Assembly: GCA_003241685.1 (NCBI GenBank)
Contig: QFPJ01000001.1
Location: 62,001 to 126,000, forward strand
Length of the DNA: 64,000 bases
Direction: 5' to 3'
Origin: Sphingopyxis macrogoltabida
GTDB taxonomy: Bacteria > Pseudomonadota > Alphaproteobacteria > Sphingomonadales > Sphingomonadaceae
The position numbers were made by a program, and so were the translations under genes. Below, piece by piece: positions 52,980 through 61,298 of this stretch. The notes below the pieces were generated by a model. The model ran no database searches. It was given only the letters and a program-made list of their open reading frames with translations, and was not told the origin of the DNA. The number at the start of each line of letters is the position of its first letter. Position 1 is the first letter of the stretch.

Positions 52980-54131
52980 ATGAGCGATCACAATCCCGGC
53001 CTGCGCCCCTGGCGCGACATTTCCCGACGGGAGTGCCGGCAGATCATGGTCGGCAGCGTCCCCGTCGGCGGCGGCGCGCCGATCACGGTGCAGACGATGA
53101 CCAACACCCCCACCGCCGATCCGGTGGCGACGATCGACCAGATCCGCCGCTGCGAGGATGCGGGCGCCGACCTGATCCGCGTGTCCTGTCCCGACACCGA
53201 CAGCACCGCCGCGCTGGGCAAGATCGTGCGCGCCGCGCATATCCCGATCATCGCCGACATCCATTTCCATTATAAACGCGCGCTGGAAGCGGCCGATGCC
53301 GGCGCCGCCTGCCTGCGCATCAACCCCGGCAATATCGGTTCGTCGGAACGGGTCGCAGAGGTGGTGCGCGCGGCGAAAGCGAACGGCTGTGCGATCCGCA
53401 TCGGCGTCAACGCGGGGTCGCTGGAAAAGGATCTGCTCGAAAAATATGGCGAGCCCTGCCCCGAAGCGCTGGTCGAAAGCGCGCTCGACCATATAAAGCT
53501 GCTGCAGGACCATGATTTCCACGACTATAAGGTCGCGGTGAAGGCCAGCGACGTCTTTCTGGCCGTCGCTTCCTATATGCAGCTTGCCGAGGCGGTCGAT
53601 TGCCCGCTGCATCTGGGCATCACCGAAGCCGGCGGGCTGATCGGCGGCACGGTCAAATCGGCGCTCGGCATCGGCAATCTGCTGTGGGCCGGGATCGGCG
53701 ACACGATCCGCGTCAGCCTGTCGGCCGAGCCCGAAGAGGAAGTGCGCGTCGGCTACGAAATCCTGAAATCGCTGGGCCTCAGAACGCGCGGCGTCCGCGT
53801 CGTGTCCTGCCCCAGCTGCGCGCGGCAGGGCTTCGACGTGATCCGCACCGTCCAGGCGCTGGAGGAGGCGCTCCAGCATATCAAGACGCCGATGTCGCTT
53901 TCGGTGCTCGGCTGCGTCGTCAACGGCCCCGGCGAGGCGCGCGAGACCGATATCGGCATCACCGGCGGCGGCAACGGCCGGCACATGGTCTATCTGTCCG
54001 GCGTCACCGACCACCATGTCGAGGACGCCGACATGATCGCGCATATCGTCCGGCTGGTCGAGGCGAAGGCGGCGGAAATCGACGCGGGCGGCGCGGTCAG
54101 CATGGACACGCTGCACGGCAAGGCGGCGTGA
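52980..54131 (+). CDS. ispG: 4-hydroxy-3-methylbut-2-en-1-yl diphosphate synthase
   Basis: A 383-residue enzyme of the MEP isoprenoid pathway. IMVGSVPVGGGAPITVQTMTNT opens the TIM barrel. The [4Fe-4S] ligands lie in CPSCARQGFDVIRTV and LGCVVNGPGEA near the C-terminus, and GITGGGNGRHMVYLSG follows. It converts MEcPP to HMBPP. Length is normal for the short bacterial form. It is followed 3 nt later by a GNAT gene that may be cotranscribed. Confidence 0.96.
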   Translation: MSDHNPGLRPWRDISRRECRQIMVGSVPVGGGAPITVQTMTNTPTADPVATIDQIRRCEDAGADLIRVSCPDTDSTAALGKIVRAAHIPIIADIHFHYKRALEAADAGAACLRINPGNIGSSERVAEVVRAAKANGCAIRIGVNAGSLEKDLLEKYGEPCPEALVESALDHIKLLQDHDFHDYKVAVKASDVFLAVASYMQLAEAVDCPLHLGITEAGGLIGGTVKSALGIGNLLWAGIGDTIRVSLSAEPEEEVRVGYEILKSLGLRTRGVRVVSCPSCARQGFDVIRTVQALEEALQHIKTPMSLSVLGCVVNGPGEARETDIGITGGGNGRHMVYLSGVTDHHVEDADMIAHIVRLVEAKAAEIDAGGAVSMDTLHGKAA

Positions 54132-54134
54132 CCC

Positions 54135-54620
54135 TTGCCATCGCTTGCCATCCGACCCGCCGCGCTCGCCGATCTGCCGCTGATCGCGCAGTTCATCCGC
54201 GATCTCGCCGAATATGAAAAACTGTCGCACGAGGTCCGCTTCGACGAGGCGACACTGGGCGAAAAGCTCTTCGGTCCGCGCCCCTATGCGGAAGTGGTGA
54301 TCGGCGAAATCGACGGGCGGGCCCAGGGCTTCGCGCTCTTCTTTCACAATTTTTCGACCTTCGAGGGGCGTCCCGGCATCTATCTGGAGGATCTGTTCGT
54401 CCGTCCCGAAGCGCGCGGCTCCGGGCTCGGCAAGGCGCTGCTCGCCCATCTCGCGAAGCTCTGCATCGAACGCGACTGCGCGCGCCTCGAATGGTGGGTG
54501 CTCGACTGGAACGCTCCGTCGATCGGCTTCTACAAAAGCCTGGGCGCAAGACCGATGGACGAATGGACCGTCATGCGGGTGGACGGCGATGCGCTTCCCG
54601 CGCTGGCGGCTCAGGCCTGA
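54135..54620 (+). CDS. GNAT-family N-acetyltransferase
   Basis: A 161-residue GNAT protein: LAIRPAALADLPLIAQFIRDLAEYEKL at the start, YLEDLFVRPEARGSGLGKALL for acetyl-CoA binding and LEWWVLDWNAPSIGFYKSLGA at the end. This resembles the spermidine/diamine acetyltransferase-like branch, but the substrate is not proven. The start is a TTG at 54135, the only one that gives the full first strand, with AAGGCGG upstream. It begins 3 nt after ispG and overlaps the convergent small membrane protein gene by 10 nt. Confidence 0.85.
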   Translation: MPSLAIRPAALADLPLIAQFIRDLAEYEKLSHEVRFDEATLGEKLFGPRPYAEVVIGEIDGRAQGFALFFHNFSTFEGRPGIYLEDLFVRPEARGSGLGKALLAHLAKLCIERDCARLEWWVLDWNAPSIGFYKSLGARPMDEWTVMRVDGDALPALAAQA

Positions 54621-54817
54621 CGCTTCCGCCCCAGCCAGATCAGCACCACGCCGACGACCAGCAGGATGGTTCCGTTGCGCGTCCATGTCGCGTCGCCCAG
54701 CATGAAGCTGTCCGACGGCCAGCGCACGATATCCAGCCCCTGCAATATCCACAGGCCGCCCATCAGGATCGCCGCAACGCCGGCGATCGCCATCAATCCT
54801 CTCAATGCACCCATCAT
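54611..54817 (-). CDS. Small two-helix membrane protein
   Basis: A 68-residue protein with two hydrophobic helices (LMAIAGVAAILMGGLWILQG and TILLVVGVVLIWLG) joined by a polar loop IVRWPSDSFMLGDATWTRN, ending in GRKRQA. No family function is recognised. It starts by an ATGA overlap with the acyltransferase gene, so it is translated with it and may assist that enzyme. Confidence 0.75.
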   Translation of the reverse strand: MMGALRGLMAIAGVAAILMGGLWILQGLDIVRWPSDSFMLGDATWTRNGTILLVVGVVLIWLGRKRQA

Positions 54818-55962
54818 CCCGCTCCCTGTACCGAACGCTGCAATCCGATCAGCGGCCGCAGCCAGCCGATGCTGCGCCCGATGCGATAGAAAAGCCAGCA
54901 TCCGATGATCGTCGCGGCAAGCAGGACCAGAAAGGACGCCAGCGCGCCGACCCCGCCTTGCAGCAGGAACCAGCCGACCACGACGATGATCGTCTGGTGG
55001 ACGATGTAAAAAGGGAAAACCGCTTCGGCGAGCGGGGCGCGCCAGCGATGGTCGCGGTTCCCGTAGCGGTCGGCAATCCCGATCAGCGCGACGATCGCGG
55101 CCCAGCCCTGTATCTGCCGCGCGACATGGAACAACGTGACCGCCCACGCCGGCGCGCGCGTGTCGCCGGGCCAGCTCCATTCGACCCAGGCCACCGGCAG
55201 AAACGCCAGAACGGCCAGCCATGCCGCGACCTTCCAGAAGCGCGCGACCGCGGCGAACAGCGCCGGCCGCACGCGCAGCAGCCAGCCGACGCCGAATGCC
55301 ATCAGATAATGAAGATGCGCCGGTCCGTCGTCGAACAGGGCATGGGTTTCGCGGTGGTCGGGAAAGACCGCATAGACCGCGAGCCACCAGGACAGCGGCA
55401 GGATCAGCAGCGTCCACCCGCCCAGCCACCGCGCCGCGCCGTCGGCGGCCCCTGTCCGCACGCGCGCGGGCAACACCGCCCACCACAGCGCCGCAAGCAT
55501 CGTATAGACCCACAGATAGACGACGAACCACAGATGCTGCCAGGTCGGCAGCGCGATCCCGTCGATGAACTGAAATCCGAAATAATCGTGCAGCCAGAAA
55601 TGCAGGAAGCCGTGTGGGTAGCCGTGCTGCCCTTTTAGATCGATCCACGGCTGCGGCGGGATGATGACGATCACCGCAAAGAGCAGCGGCACCAGCAACC
55701 GCGCGCTGCGCGCGCGCGCAAACATCCCGGCACCGCCCAGCTTGGCGGCCAGCGCCGCGCTGGCATAGCCCGACACCAGAAACAGCAAGGCCAGCCGCCA
55801 CCCATTGGTCGCGAGCATCGGGATCGCGACCCAATCGATCGTCGGATCGATCTTCACATGCCAGCCCCAGGGCACGAAATACATGCCGATATGATAGAGG
55901 ATCAGCAGCGCGAACGCGCCGATCCGCAGCCAGTCCATGCCGTAATGGCGTGCGCCGGTCAT
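54814..55962 (-). CDS. Acyltransferase 3 family membrane protein (OpgC/MdoC-like)
   Basis: A 382-residue protein with about 10 transmembrane helices. RHYGMDWLRIGAFALLILYHIGMYF at the N-terminus carries the family's conserved Asp-x-Leu-Arg and His. LWFVVYLWVYTMLAAL and FPFYIVHQTIIVVVGWFLL are further signature helices. Such proteins acylate periplasmic glucans, O-antigen or other carbohydrates. ATG at 55962 is chosen, since the longer frame begins inside a palindromic repeat (55989-56060). Acceptor unknown. Confidence 0.85.
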   Translation of the reverse strand: MTGARHYGMDWLRIGAFALLILYHIGMYFVPWGWHVKIDPTIDWVAIPMLATNGWRLALLFLVSGYASAALAAKLGGAGMFARARSARLLVPLLFAVIVIIPPQPWIDLKGQHGYPHGFLHFWLHDYFGFQFIDGIALPTWQHLWFVVYLWVYTMLAALWWAVLPARVRTGAADGAARWLGGWTLLILPLSWWLAVYAVFPDHRETHALFDDGPAHLHYLMAFGVGWLLRVRPALFAAVARFWKVAAWLAVLAFLPVAWVEWSWPGDTRAPAWAVTLFHVARQIQGWAAIVALIGIADRYGNRDHRWRAPLAEAVFPFYIVHQTIIVVVGWFLLQGGVGALASFLVLLAATIIGCWLFYRIGRSIGWLRPLIGLQRSVQGAG

Positions 55963-55988
55963 GCTTGATCCCGCCTCCCCCTCTCTCT

Positions 55989-56060
55989 CGTCATCCGGGA
56001 CTTGATCCGGAATCCATTTCCGCAAGGGTGTCTGGATCCCGGATCAAGTCCGGGATGACC
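55989..56060. repeat. Palindromic repeat (TCATCCCGGACTTGATCCGG family)
   Basis: Inverted arms of about 28 nt with ACTTGATCCGG and its complement, separated by about 16 nt. It lies between the acyl-CoA carboxylase stop and the acyltransferase start. Confidence 0.75.
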
Positions 56061-56071
56061 AGGAAAACATG

Positions 56072-57589
56072 CTACTTCACCACCCGCCACGCCAGTTCGG
56101 CAAATTCGCACAAAAGCGGCCGCGTGTCGCGCGGGTCGATAATGTCCTCGACCCCGAATTTCTCTGCCGTGCGGAATGGCGAGCGAACGCGGTTCAACCG
56201 TTCGCGGATCGCCTCCAGATGCGCGGCCGGGTCGGCGGCGGCCTCCAGCTCGCTCTTGTACGCGACCTCGACCCCGCCTTCGATCGGCAGGCTGCCCCAG
56301 TCGCCCGACGGCCAGGCGAAGCGATATTGAAAGCGCTCGGCGTTCGACATCGCACTGCCCGCGATGCCATAGGCGCGCCGGACGACCACCGACGCCAGCG
56401 GCACGCTCGCGCGGTAGATGGCGTTCATCGCCTGCACGCCATAGCGGATCGTCCCCGTCCGCTCCGCCTCGCCGCCGATCATGAAGCCGGGATTGTCGAC
56501 CAGATGGACGATGGGCAGGCGGAATTGATCGGCCAGCTTGACGAACCGCTCGGCCTTTTCGCTCGTCTTCGCGTCCCACGATCCGCCAAGATAGGACGGA
56601 TCGCTGGCCAGCACCGCCACCGGCCAGCCGTCCAGCCGCGCGAACGCCGTGATCGCCGCCCGCCCCCATCGCGCGCCCATTTCGAAAAAGCTGCCGGAAT
56701 CGAACACCGCATTCGCGATGCGCCGCATCGAATAGACCTGTTTCGCCTCGCGCGGCACGATGGACAGCAGCGCCTCCTCCCGCCGGTCCGCCGGATCGCT
56801 GCACGGCGTCCGCGCGGCGCGTTCATGGATCGACGACGGCAGGTAGGACAGGAAGCGCCGCGCCGCCGCAAAGGCGTCCGCCTCGCTCGCGACCTCGTCA
56901 TCGACGACCCCGTTGCGCGTGTGAACGTCGCTGCCGCCCAACTCTTCGCGATCGAGCGTGTCGCCGATCGCCGCCGCGACCGCCGGGCCCGCCGCGAACA
57001 ACTGCGACAGGCCGCGCACCATCACGCTGTAATGGCTGGCGACGACGCGCGCCGCGCCCAGCCCCGCCGTCGGCCCCAGCGCCAGCGCCACCACCGGCAC
57101 CGTGTCCAGATTGGCGATGATCTGATCCCATCCGGGCACATGCGGGATATAGGTGTATCCCATATCCTCCAGCGTCTTCACCGATCCGCCGCCGCCCGTT
57201 CCATCGATCATGCGGATCAGCGGCAGGCGATATTCATGCGCCATCGCCTCGCACTGAACGAATTTGCGGTGCAGCGCCGCATCGGCCGCTCCGCCGCGCA
57301 CCGTGAAATCATCGGCGCTGGCGACCACCGGCCGGCCGTCGACATTCGCGCGCCCGAAAATGAAATTGCTGGCGGCAAGATCTTCCAGAACGCCGTCGTC
57401 ATCATATGTGCCGCGCCCGGCGATCTTGCCGATCTCGCGAAAGCTGCCGGGATCGACGATCGCCGCGAGCCGCGCCCGCGCGTCCATCTTGCCGCGGCCG
57501 TGCTGCCGCGCGACCTTTTCCTCCCCGCCCATCTTCTCCGCCATCGTGCGGCGGAGCGCGAGCTCGTCCACGTCCTTTTTCCAGCTCAT
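56072..57589 (-). CDS. Acyl-CoA carboxylase, carboxyltransferase (beta) subunit
   Basis: A 505-residue carboxyltransferase with two crotonase-like halves: residues about 40-250 (DGTGGGGSVKTLEDMGY, ALGPTAGLGAARVVASHY) and residues about 290-490 (SDPSYLGGSWDAKTSEKAERFVKLADQF, LVDNPGFMIG, GIAGSAMSN). It belongs to the propionyl-, methylcrotonyl- or geranyl-CoA carboxylase group. The biotin carboxylase subunit is not in the window. A LiuR-like palindrome lies 21 nt upstream, favouring a role in branched-chain or related acyl-CoA breakdown. Confidence 0.88.
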   Translation of the reverse strand: MSWKKDVDELALRRTMAEKMGGEEKVARQHGRGKMDARARLAAIVDPGSFREIGKIAGRGTYDDDGVLEDLAASNFIFGRANVDGRPVVASADDFTVRGGAADAALHRKFVQCEAMAHEYRLPLIRMIDGTGGGGSVKTLEDMGYTYIPHVPGWDQIIANLDTVPVVALALGPTAGLGAARVVASHYSVMVRGLSQLFAAGPAVAAAIGDTLDREELGGSDVHTRNGVVDDEVASEADAFAAARRFLSYLPSSIHERAARTPCSDPADRREEALLSIVPREAKQVYSMRRIANAVFDSGSFFEMGARWGRAAITAFARLDGWPVAVLASDPSYLGGSWDAKTSEKAERFVKLADQFRLPIVHLVDNPGFMIGGEAERTGTIRYGVQAMNAIYRASVPLASVVVRRAYGIAGSAMSNAERFQYRFAWPSGDWGSLPIEGGVEVAYKSELEAAADPAAHLEAIRERLNRVRSPFRTAEKFGVEDIIDPRDTRPLLCEFAELAWRVVK

Positions 57590-57609
57590 GGCGCGAAAGC
57601 TAGCTTACG

Positions 57610-57625
57610 TTGACGGAAACGTCAT
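57610..57625. promoter_or_regulatory. LiuR-like operator between carboxylase and SDR genes
   Basis: TTGACGGAAACGTCAT, matching the perfect palindrome at 24374-24389 at 13 of 16 positions. It lies in the 73-nt divergent gap and could control both genes. Confidence 0.55.
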
Positions 57626-57662
57626 GCCATATTCGTGCGAACAAAACGGGAGAGAGAGAGAA

Positions 57663-58442
57663 ATGACCGACATAAATGTTGCGGGCCGCACCGCGCTCGT
57701 CACCGGCGCGTCCAGGGGCATCGGCCGGGGCATCGCCATCGCGCTGGCCAGGGCGGGCGCGGACATCGCGGTCAACTACACCCGCGACGAAGCCGCCGCC
57801 GCCGAAACCGTCGCCGCGATCCAGGCGCTGGGCCGCACGGCAAAAGCCTATCAGGCCTCGGTCGCCGACGAGGATGCCGCCGCCGCGATGGTCGCCGCGA
57901 TCGAGGCCGATTTCGGCCCGATGTCGATCCTCGTCAACAACGCGGGCGTCGCCAGCCGGGGCAAGGCGGTGGCCGACACCGACGCCGCCGAGGTCGAAAA
58001 GCTGCTCGCGATCCACGCGGTCGGCGCACACCGCCTGTCGCGCCTCGCCCTGCCACAGCTTCGCCGCCATGCGCGCAGCGACATCGTCATCATCTCCAGC
58101 ATCGCGACGCTGCATCATGTCGCGAACGGCGCGCCCTACAATATGGCGAAGGCGGCGGGCGAGGCCCTCGCCCTCACGCTGGCGAAGGAGGAGGTCGGGC
58201 ATGGCGTGCGCGTCAATATCGTCGCACCGTCGCTGACGGTCAGCGACATGGGCGAACGCCTGGCGCGCGCCGTGACCGGCGAAGCGGACATCCATCACCT
58301 CGACGCCAAATTCCCGTTCGGCCGCGTCCCGACCCCGGACGACGTGGCTGCGGCCGTGCTGTGGTTCGTCTCCGACGCCAATCCCTATTGCTCGGGACAA
58401 AAGCTCAACATCGACGGCGCGGGACAGGCAAGCTTCCGCTAA
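57663..58442 (+). CDS. Short-chain dehydrogenase/reductase (FabG-like)
   Basis: A 259-residue SDR: TGASRGIGRGIA cofactor motif, NNAGVASRG, ISSIATLHH with the serine and catalytic YNMAK. The C-terminus SDANPYCSGQKLNIDGAG is typical. A (GA)n-rich Shine-Dalgarno GGGAGAGAGAG directly precedes the ATG. It is divergent from the acyl-CoA carboxylase gene across a LiuR-like site and is followed 9 nt later by a transporter gene. Substrate probably a hydroxyacyl-CoA or small alcohol. Confidence 0.9.
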   Translation: MTDINVAGRTALVTGASRGIGRGIAIALARAGADIAVNYTRDEAAAAETVAAIQALGRTAKAYQASVADEDAAAAMVAAIEADFGPMSILVNNAGVASRGKAVADTDAAEVEKLLAIHAVGAHRLSRLALPQLRRHARSDIVIISSIATLHHVANGAPYNMAKAAGEALALTLAKEEVGHGVRVNIVAPSLTVSDMGERLARAVTGEADIHHLDAKFPFGRVPTPDDVAAAVLWFVSDANPYCSGQKLNIDGAGQASFR

Positions 58443-58451
58443 GGCGCGGCG

Positions 58452-59354
58452 ATGCGCCCCGATTCGCCATCGCCCGTCATCCCCTTTCTGATCGCCTGCG
58501 CGGGCATCGCGACCTTTTCGGCGATGGACGTGCTGATGAAGGGGCTGTCGATCGAGATCGGCGCCTATAACGCCGTCCTGTGGCGCACCGGCGCCGGCAC
58601 GCTGATCAGCGGCGCGCTCTATCTCACCATGCGCCCGCGTCGCCCCGACCGGTCGACGATGATCATTCATGCGTGGCGATCGCTGTTCGTCGCGGGCATG
58701 GCGATCACCTTCTTCTGGGCGCTCGCCCGGCTGCCGATGGCCGAAGCGATCGCGCTCGCCTTCATCGCGCCGCTGATGGCGCTGTACATGGCCGCAGTCT
58801 TTCTGGGCGAAAAGATCGGCCCGCGGTCGATCGCCGCCTCGCTGCTCGGCCTTGTCGGGGTTCTGGTCATCGTCGCGGGCAAGCTGGGCCGCGGCGATTA
58901 TGCCGCCGAGGCGCTGTGGGCGGTCGGGGCCGTGTTCCTGTCGGCGATCTTCTATGCCTATAATCTGATCCTCGCGCGGCGGCAGGCAAAGCTCGCCGAA
59001 CCGCGGGAAATCGCCTTTTACCAGAATCTGTTCGTCACCGCGATCCTGGCGATCGGTGCGCCCTGGTTCCTTGCCGTCCCGCGCGCCGGGCTTGCTCCCG
59101 ACATCATCGGCGCCGCGCTGCTCGCAACGACGTCGCTGCTTTTGCTGAGCTGGGCCTATGCCCGCGCCGAAACGCAGATATTGGCGACGACTGAATATAC
59201 CGGCTTCCTGTGGGCGATGCTGTTCGGCTGGCTGTTCTTCGCCGAAGCGGTGACGCTGCCGACGCTGGCGGGTGCGATGCTGATCGTCGCCGCCTGCCTG
59301 ATCGTCGCGCGCAAGGCGCCCCACGGCGACCCGGTCGAACCGGCGGCGTCATAA
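58452..59354 (+). CDS. DMT-superfamily transporter (EamA type)
   Basis: A 300-residue protein with 10 hydrophobic segments arranged as two EamA repeats. The first ends in IALAFIAPLMALYMAAVFLGEKIG and the second in EYTGFLWAMLFGWLFFAEAV, both showing the family's Gly-Glu or Ala-Glu membrane motif. Members export amino acids, nucleosides or other metabolites. Close spacing to the SDR suggests cotranscription. Confidence 0.88.
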   Translation: MRPDSPSPVIPFLIACAGIATFSAMDVLMKGLSIEIGAYNAVLWRTGAGTLISGALYLTMRPRRPDRSTMIIHAWRSLFVAGMAITFFWALARLPMAEAIALAFIAPLMALYMAAVFLGEKIGPRSIAASLLGLVGVLVIVAGKLGRGDYAAEALWAVGAVFLSAIFYAYNLILARRQAKLAEPREIAFYQNLFVTAILAIGAPWFLAVPRAGLAPDIIGAALLATTSLLLLSWAYARAETQILATTEYTGFLWAMLFGWLFFAEAVTLPTLAGAMLIVAACLIVARKAPHGDPVEPAAS

Positions 59355-59486
59355 GCATGGGCCAGAGACGGCGAAAGCGCATCTGGCGCCATTCGGAGCA
59401 TCCGGGCATTCGATGCCCAAAGTCCGGTTTCGCGCGCGAAAGAAACAGCAGGGTCAGGGCGCCCATCAGGGGGCTTTGTTCCGAAG

Positions 59487-59563
59487 TGGTGCGCCCAACA
59501 GGATTCGAACCTGTGGCCTTCGGATTAGGAATCCGACGCTCTATCCTGCTGAGCTATGGGCGC
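59487..59563 (-). tRNA. tRNA-Arg (anticodon CCT)
   Basis: A 77-nt tRNA on the minus strand. Acceptor GCGCCCA pairs with TGGGCGC, D-arm GCTC/GAGC, anticodon stem TCGGA/TCCGA with loop TTCCTAA (anticodon CCT at 59529-59527), T-arm ACAGG/CCTGT with TTCGAAT. The 3' CCA is encoded. It reads AGG codons. Confidence 0.97.
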
Positions 59564-59634
59564 ACGCATGCCGGTGGCTAGGGCTGCCCAATCCGGCCGT
59601 CAAGGCCAGACGCCCGCGCGGGCGCCGGCCGGCG

Positions 59635-60129
59635 TCAGTTGGCGAGGTCGGGGGGGACGATCGGGACCAGCAGCGGCATCGCGGCGATCCCGTCGTCGTG
59701 TAGCGCCTGCGCCTCCTCGGGCGAGGCTTGTCCGTGAATCAGGTCCTCCGCCGCGCGGCCTTCGTGCATGGCGCGCGCCGCGTGGGCGAAGTCGCGGCCG
59801 ACCCAGCGCGAACGCGGCAGCATTTCTGCCTGCTTCGCCGCCACCTCGGCCAGCACGCGGCGGACGAGTTCGGGGGTCACTTCACCCCCCGTGGCTGGGC
59901 CCGCGGTTTCCGGCGGGGCGGTCGGAGCGGGGGCCCGAACCGATGCCGGCCGCTGGTTGGACTTGGCGCCCACGCGCGGCGCCATCACCGCCTTTTCGAT
60001 CGCGCTGTCGCCGCAGATCGGACAGGCGATCAGGCCGCGCGCCTGTTGGTCGGCAAAGCTGTCGCTGCTCGCGAACCAGGCCTCGAACCGGTGCGAGCCG
60101 GCCGCGCAACAAAGGTCGAAGACGATCAA
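59635..60129 (-). CDS. DUF1178 family protein
   Basis: A 164-residue protein of unknown function. IVFDLCCAAGSHRFEAWFASSDSF, LIACPICGDS (a CxxC zinc ribbon with the earlier cysteines) and the C-terminal VGRDFAHAARAMHEG...IHGQASPEEAQALHDDGI are family hallmarks. The family's usual MIVFDL start implies a TTG start codon at 60129. It follows grxC by 3 nt and is probably in its operon. Confidence 0.88.
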   Translation of the reverse strand: MIVFDLCCAAGSHRFEAWFASSDSFADQQARGLIACPICGDSAIEKAVMAPRVGAKSNQRPASVRAPAPTAPPETAGPATGGEVTPELVRRVLAEVAAKQAEMLPRSRWVGRDFAHAARAMHEGRAAEDLIHGQASPEEAQALHDDGIAAMPLLVPIVPPDLAN

Positions 60130-60132
60130 GGG

Positions 60133-60393
60133 TCAGCCGATCCCCAGCAACGGGTCGAGCCCGCCGCGCGCGTCGAGCGCCGCCAGATCGTCGCTGCCGC
60201 CGATATGCCGGCCGTCGATGAAGACCTGCGGGACCGTCAGCCGCCCGCCCGATTTTTGGGCCATCGCGTCGAAACCGGCGCGATCGGTCGTCACGTCGAT
60301 CTCGCGATAGCTTACGCCCTTGCCGTCGAGCAGCGCCTTCGCCCGCGTGCAATAGGGGCAGAAGAATTTGGTGTAGATTTCAATGTCGGCCAT
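60133..60393 (-). CDS. grxC: Glutaredoxin 3
   Basis: An 86-residue dithiol glutaredoxin: KFFCPYCTRAKALLDGKG with the CPYC active site at residues 12-15, TVPQVFIDGRHIGGSDDLAALDARG for glutathione binding. It reduces disulfides and glutathione adducts in the cytoplasm. It lies 5 nt after comF on the same strand, in a conserved set comF-grxC-DUF1178. Confidence 0.95.
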   Translation of the reverse strand: MADIEIYTKFFCPYCTRAKALLDGKGVSYREIDVTTDRAGFDAMAQKSGGRLTVPQVFIDGRHIGGSDDLAALDARGGLDPLLGIG

Positions 60394-60398
60394 GGCGG

Positions 60399-61256
60399 CT
60401 ATCCTGTCATCCTTTCCTGCATCATATCGGAATCCAGCGCGGCAAAGTCAAATGCCGGCAACGCATCGCCCGGAACGACCCGCGCCCAGGTGAGCGCCGA
60501 CACCCGCGACGCCCCGCTGCGCCGCAGCGCGCGCGCCGCCGCGCGCAGCGTCGCGCCGCTGGCGTGGACATCGTCGATCAGCACGACATGCCGCCCCGCC
60601 ACGCGCTGTTTCGCATCCGCCGCCAGGGCAAAGGCGCCCGCGACGATCCGCTCGCGCTCGCGCCGCCCCTTGCCGCGCAGCGTCGCGGTCGCGCGGGTGC
60701 GGTGAAGCAGGTCATGGTCGCGGGCGGTGCCGGTGATCCGGCTCAGCGCATCGGCGATCAGCGCAGCCTGGTTGAACCCGCGCGACCACAGCCGCCAGCG
60801 GTGCAGCGGCACGGGCACCAGCAGCGCCGCCTCCCCCGCCGTCAACCGCGCGAGCGGCCGCGCCATCAATCCGCCCATCAACCGGGCATGGCCGACACGG
60901 CGCCCATATTTCAGCCGCAACGCCACCGTCCGCGCGGCGGGGCCATAAGCGACGGCCGCCGGCGCCCCGTCGAACGGCGACGGCTCCGCCAGGCAGGCAC
61001 CGCATTCGACGGTCTCGCCGACATGCGCGGTGGGCAGCGGAATCGAACAGCGCGTGCAGCATGGCCCGTCCAGAAAATGCAGCGACGACCAGCAATCTAG
61101 GCAGAATTGGCGGTCGTCGCCGACGATGATGCCGCAGGCGGGGCAACGCGGAGGCAGCGCATAGTCGACGATCAGCCGCCCGGCGCGGTACAGCCGGGGT
61201 CCGAGGCCCGTGCTCGTGTCGCGCGCCAAAGCGCCGTCGTTCGTCGCCCCCGTCAT
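60399..61256 (-). CDS. comF: ComF-family phosphoribosyltransferase-like protein
   Basis: A 285-residue protein. An N-terminal zinc ribbon with four CxxC pairs (CPACG, CLDC, CTRC, CGAC) precedes a PRTase domain with the PRPP-like loop VVLIDDVHASGATLRAAARAL. LVPVPLHRWRLWSRGFNQAALIADAL is the ComF signature. ComF homologues take part in DNA uptake in competent bacteria; elsewhere the role is unclear. ATG at 61256 is divergent from the methyltransferase gene by 42 nt. Confidence 0.9.
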   Translation of the reverse strand: MTGATNDGALARDTSTGLGPRLYRAGRLIVDYALPPRCPACGIIVGDDRQFCLDCWSSLHFLDGPCCTRCSIPLPTAHVGETVECGACLAEPSPFDGAPAAVAYGPAARTVALRLKYGRRVGHARLMGGLMARPLARLTAGEAALLVPVPLHRWRLWSRGFNQAALIADALSRITGTARDHDLLHRTRATATLRGKGRRERERIVAGAFALAADAKQRVAGRHVVLIDDVHASGATLRAAARALRRSGASRVSALTWARVVPGDALPAFDFAALDSDMMQERMTG

Positions 61257-61298
61257 AAGCCCTTGTGAAGCATCGGCGGGACCGGCACAAGCGCCGCC

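Noticed and set aside
59210..59581. Plus-strand frame ending across the tRNA region
   Set aside because: Its C-terminal part is the antisense of tRNA-Arg, a common false gene call.
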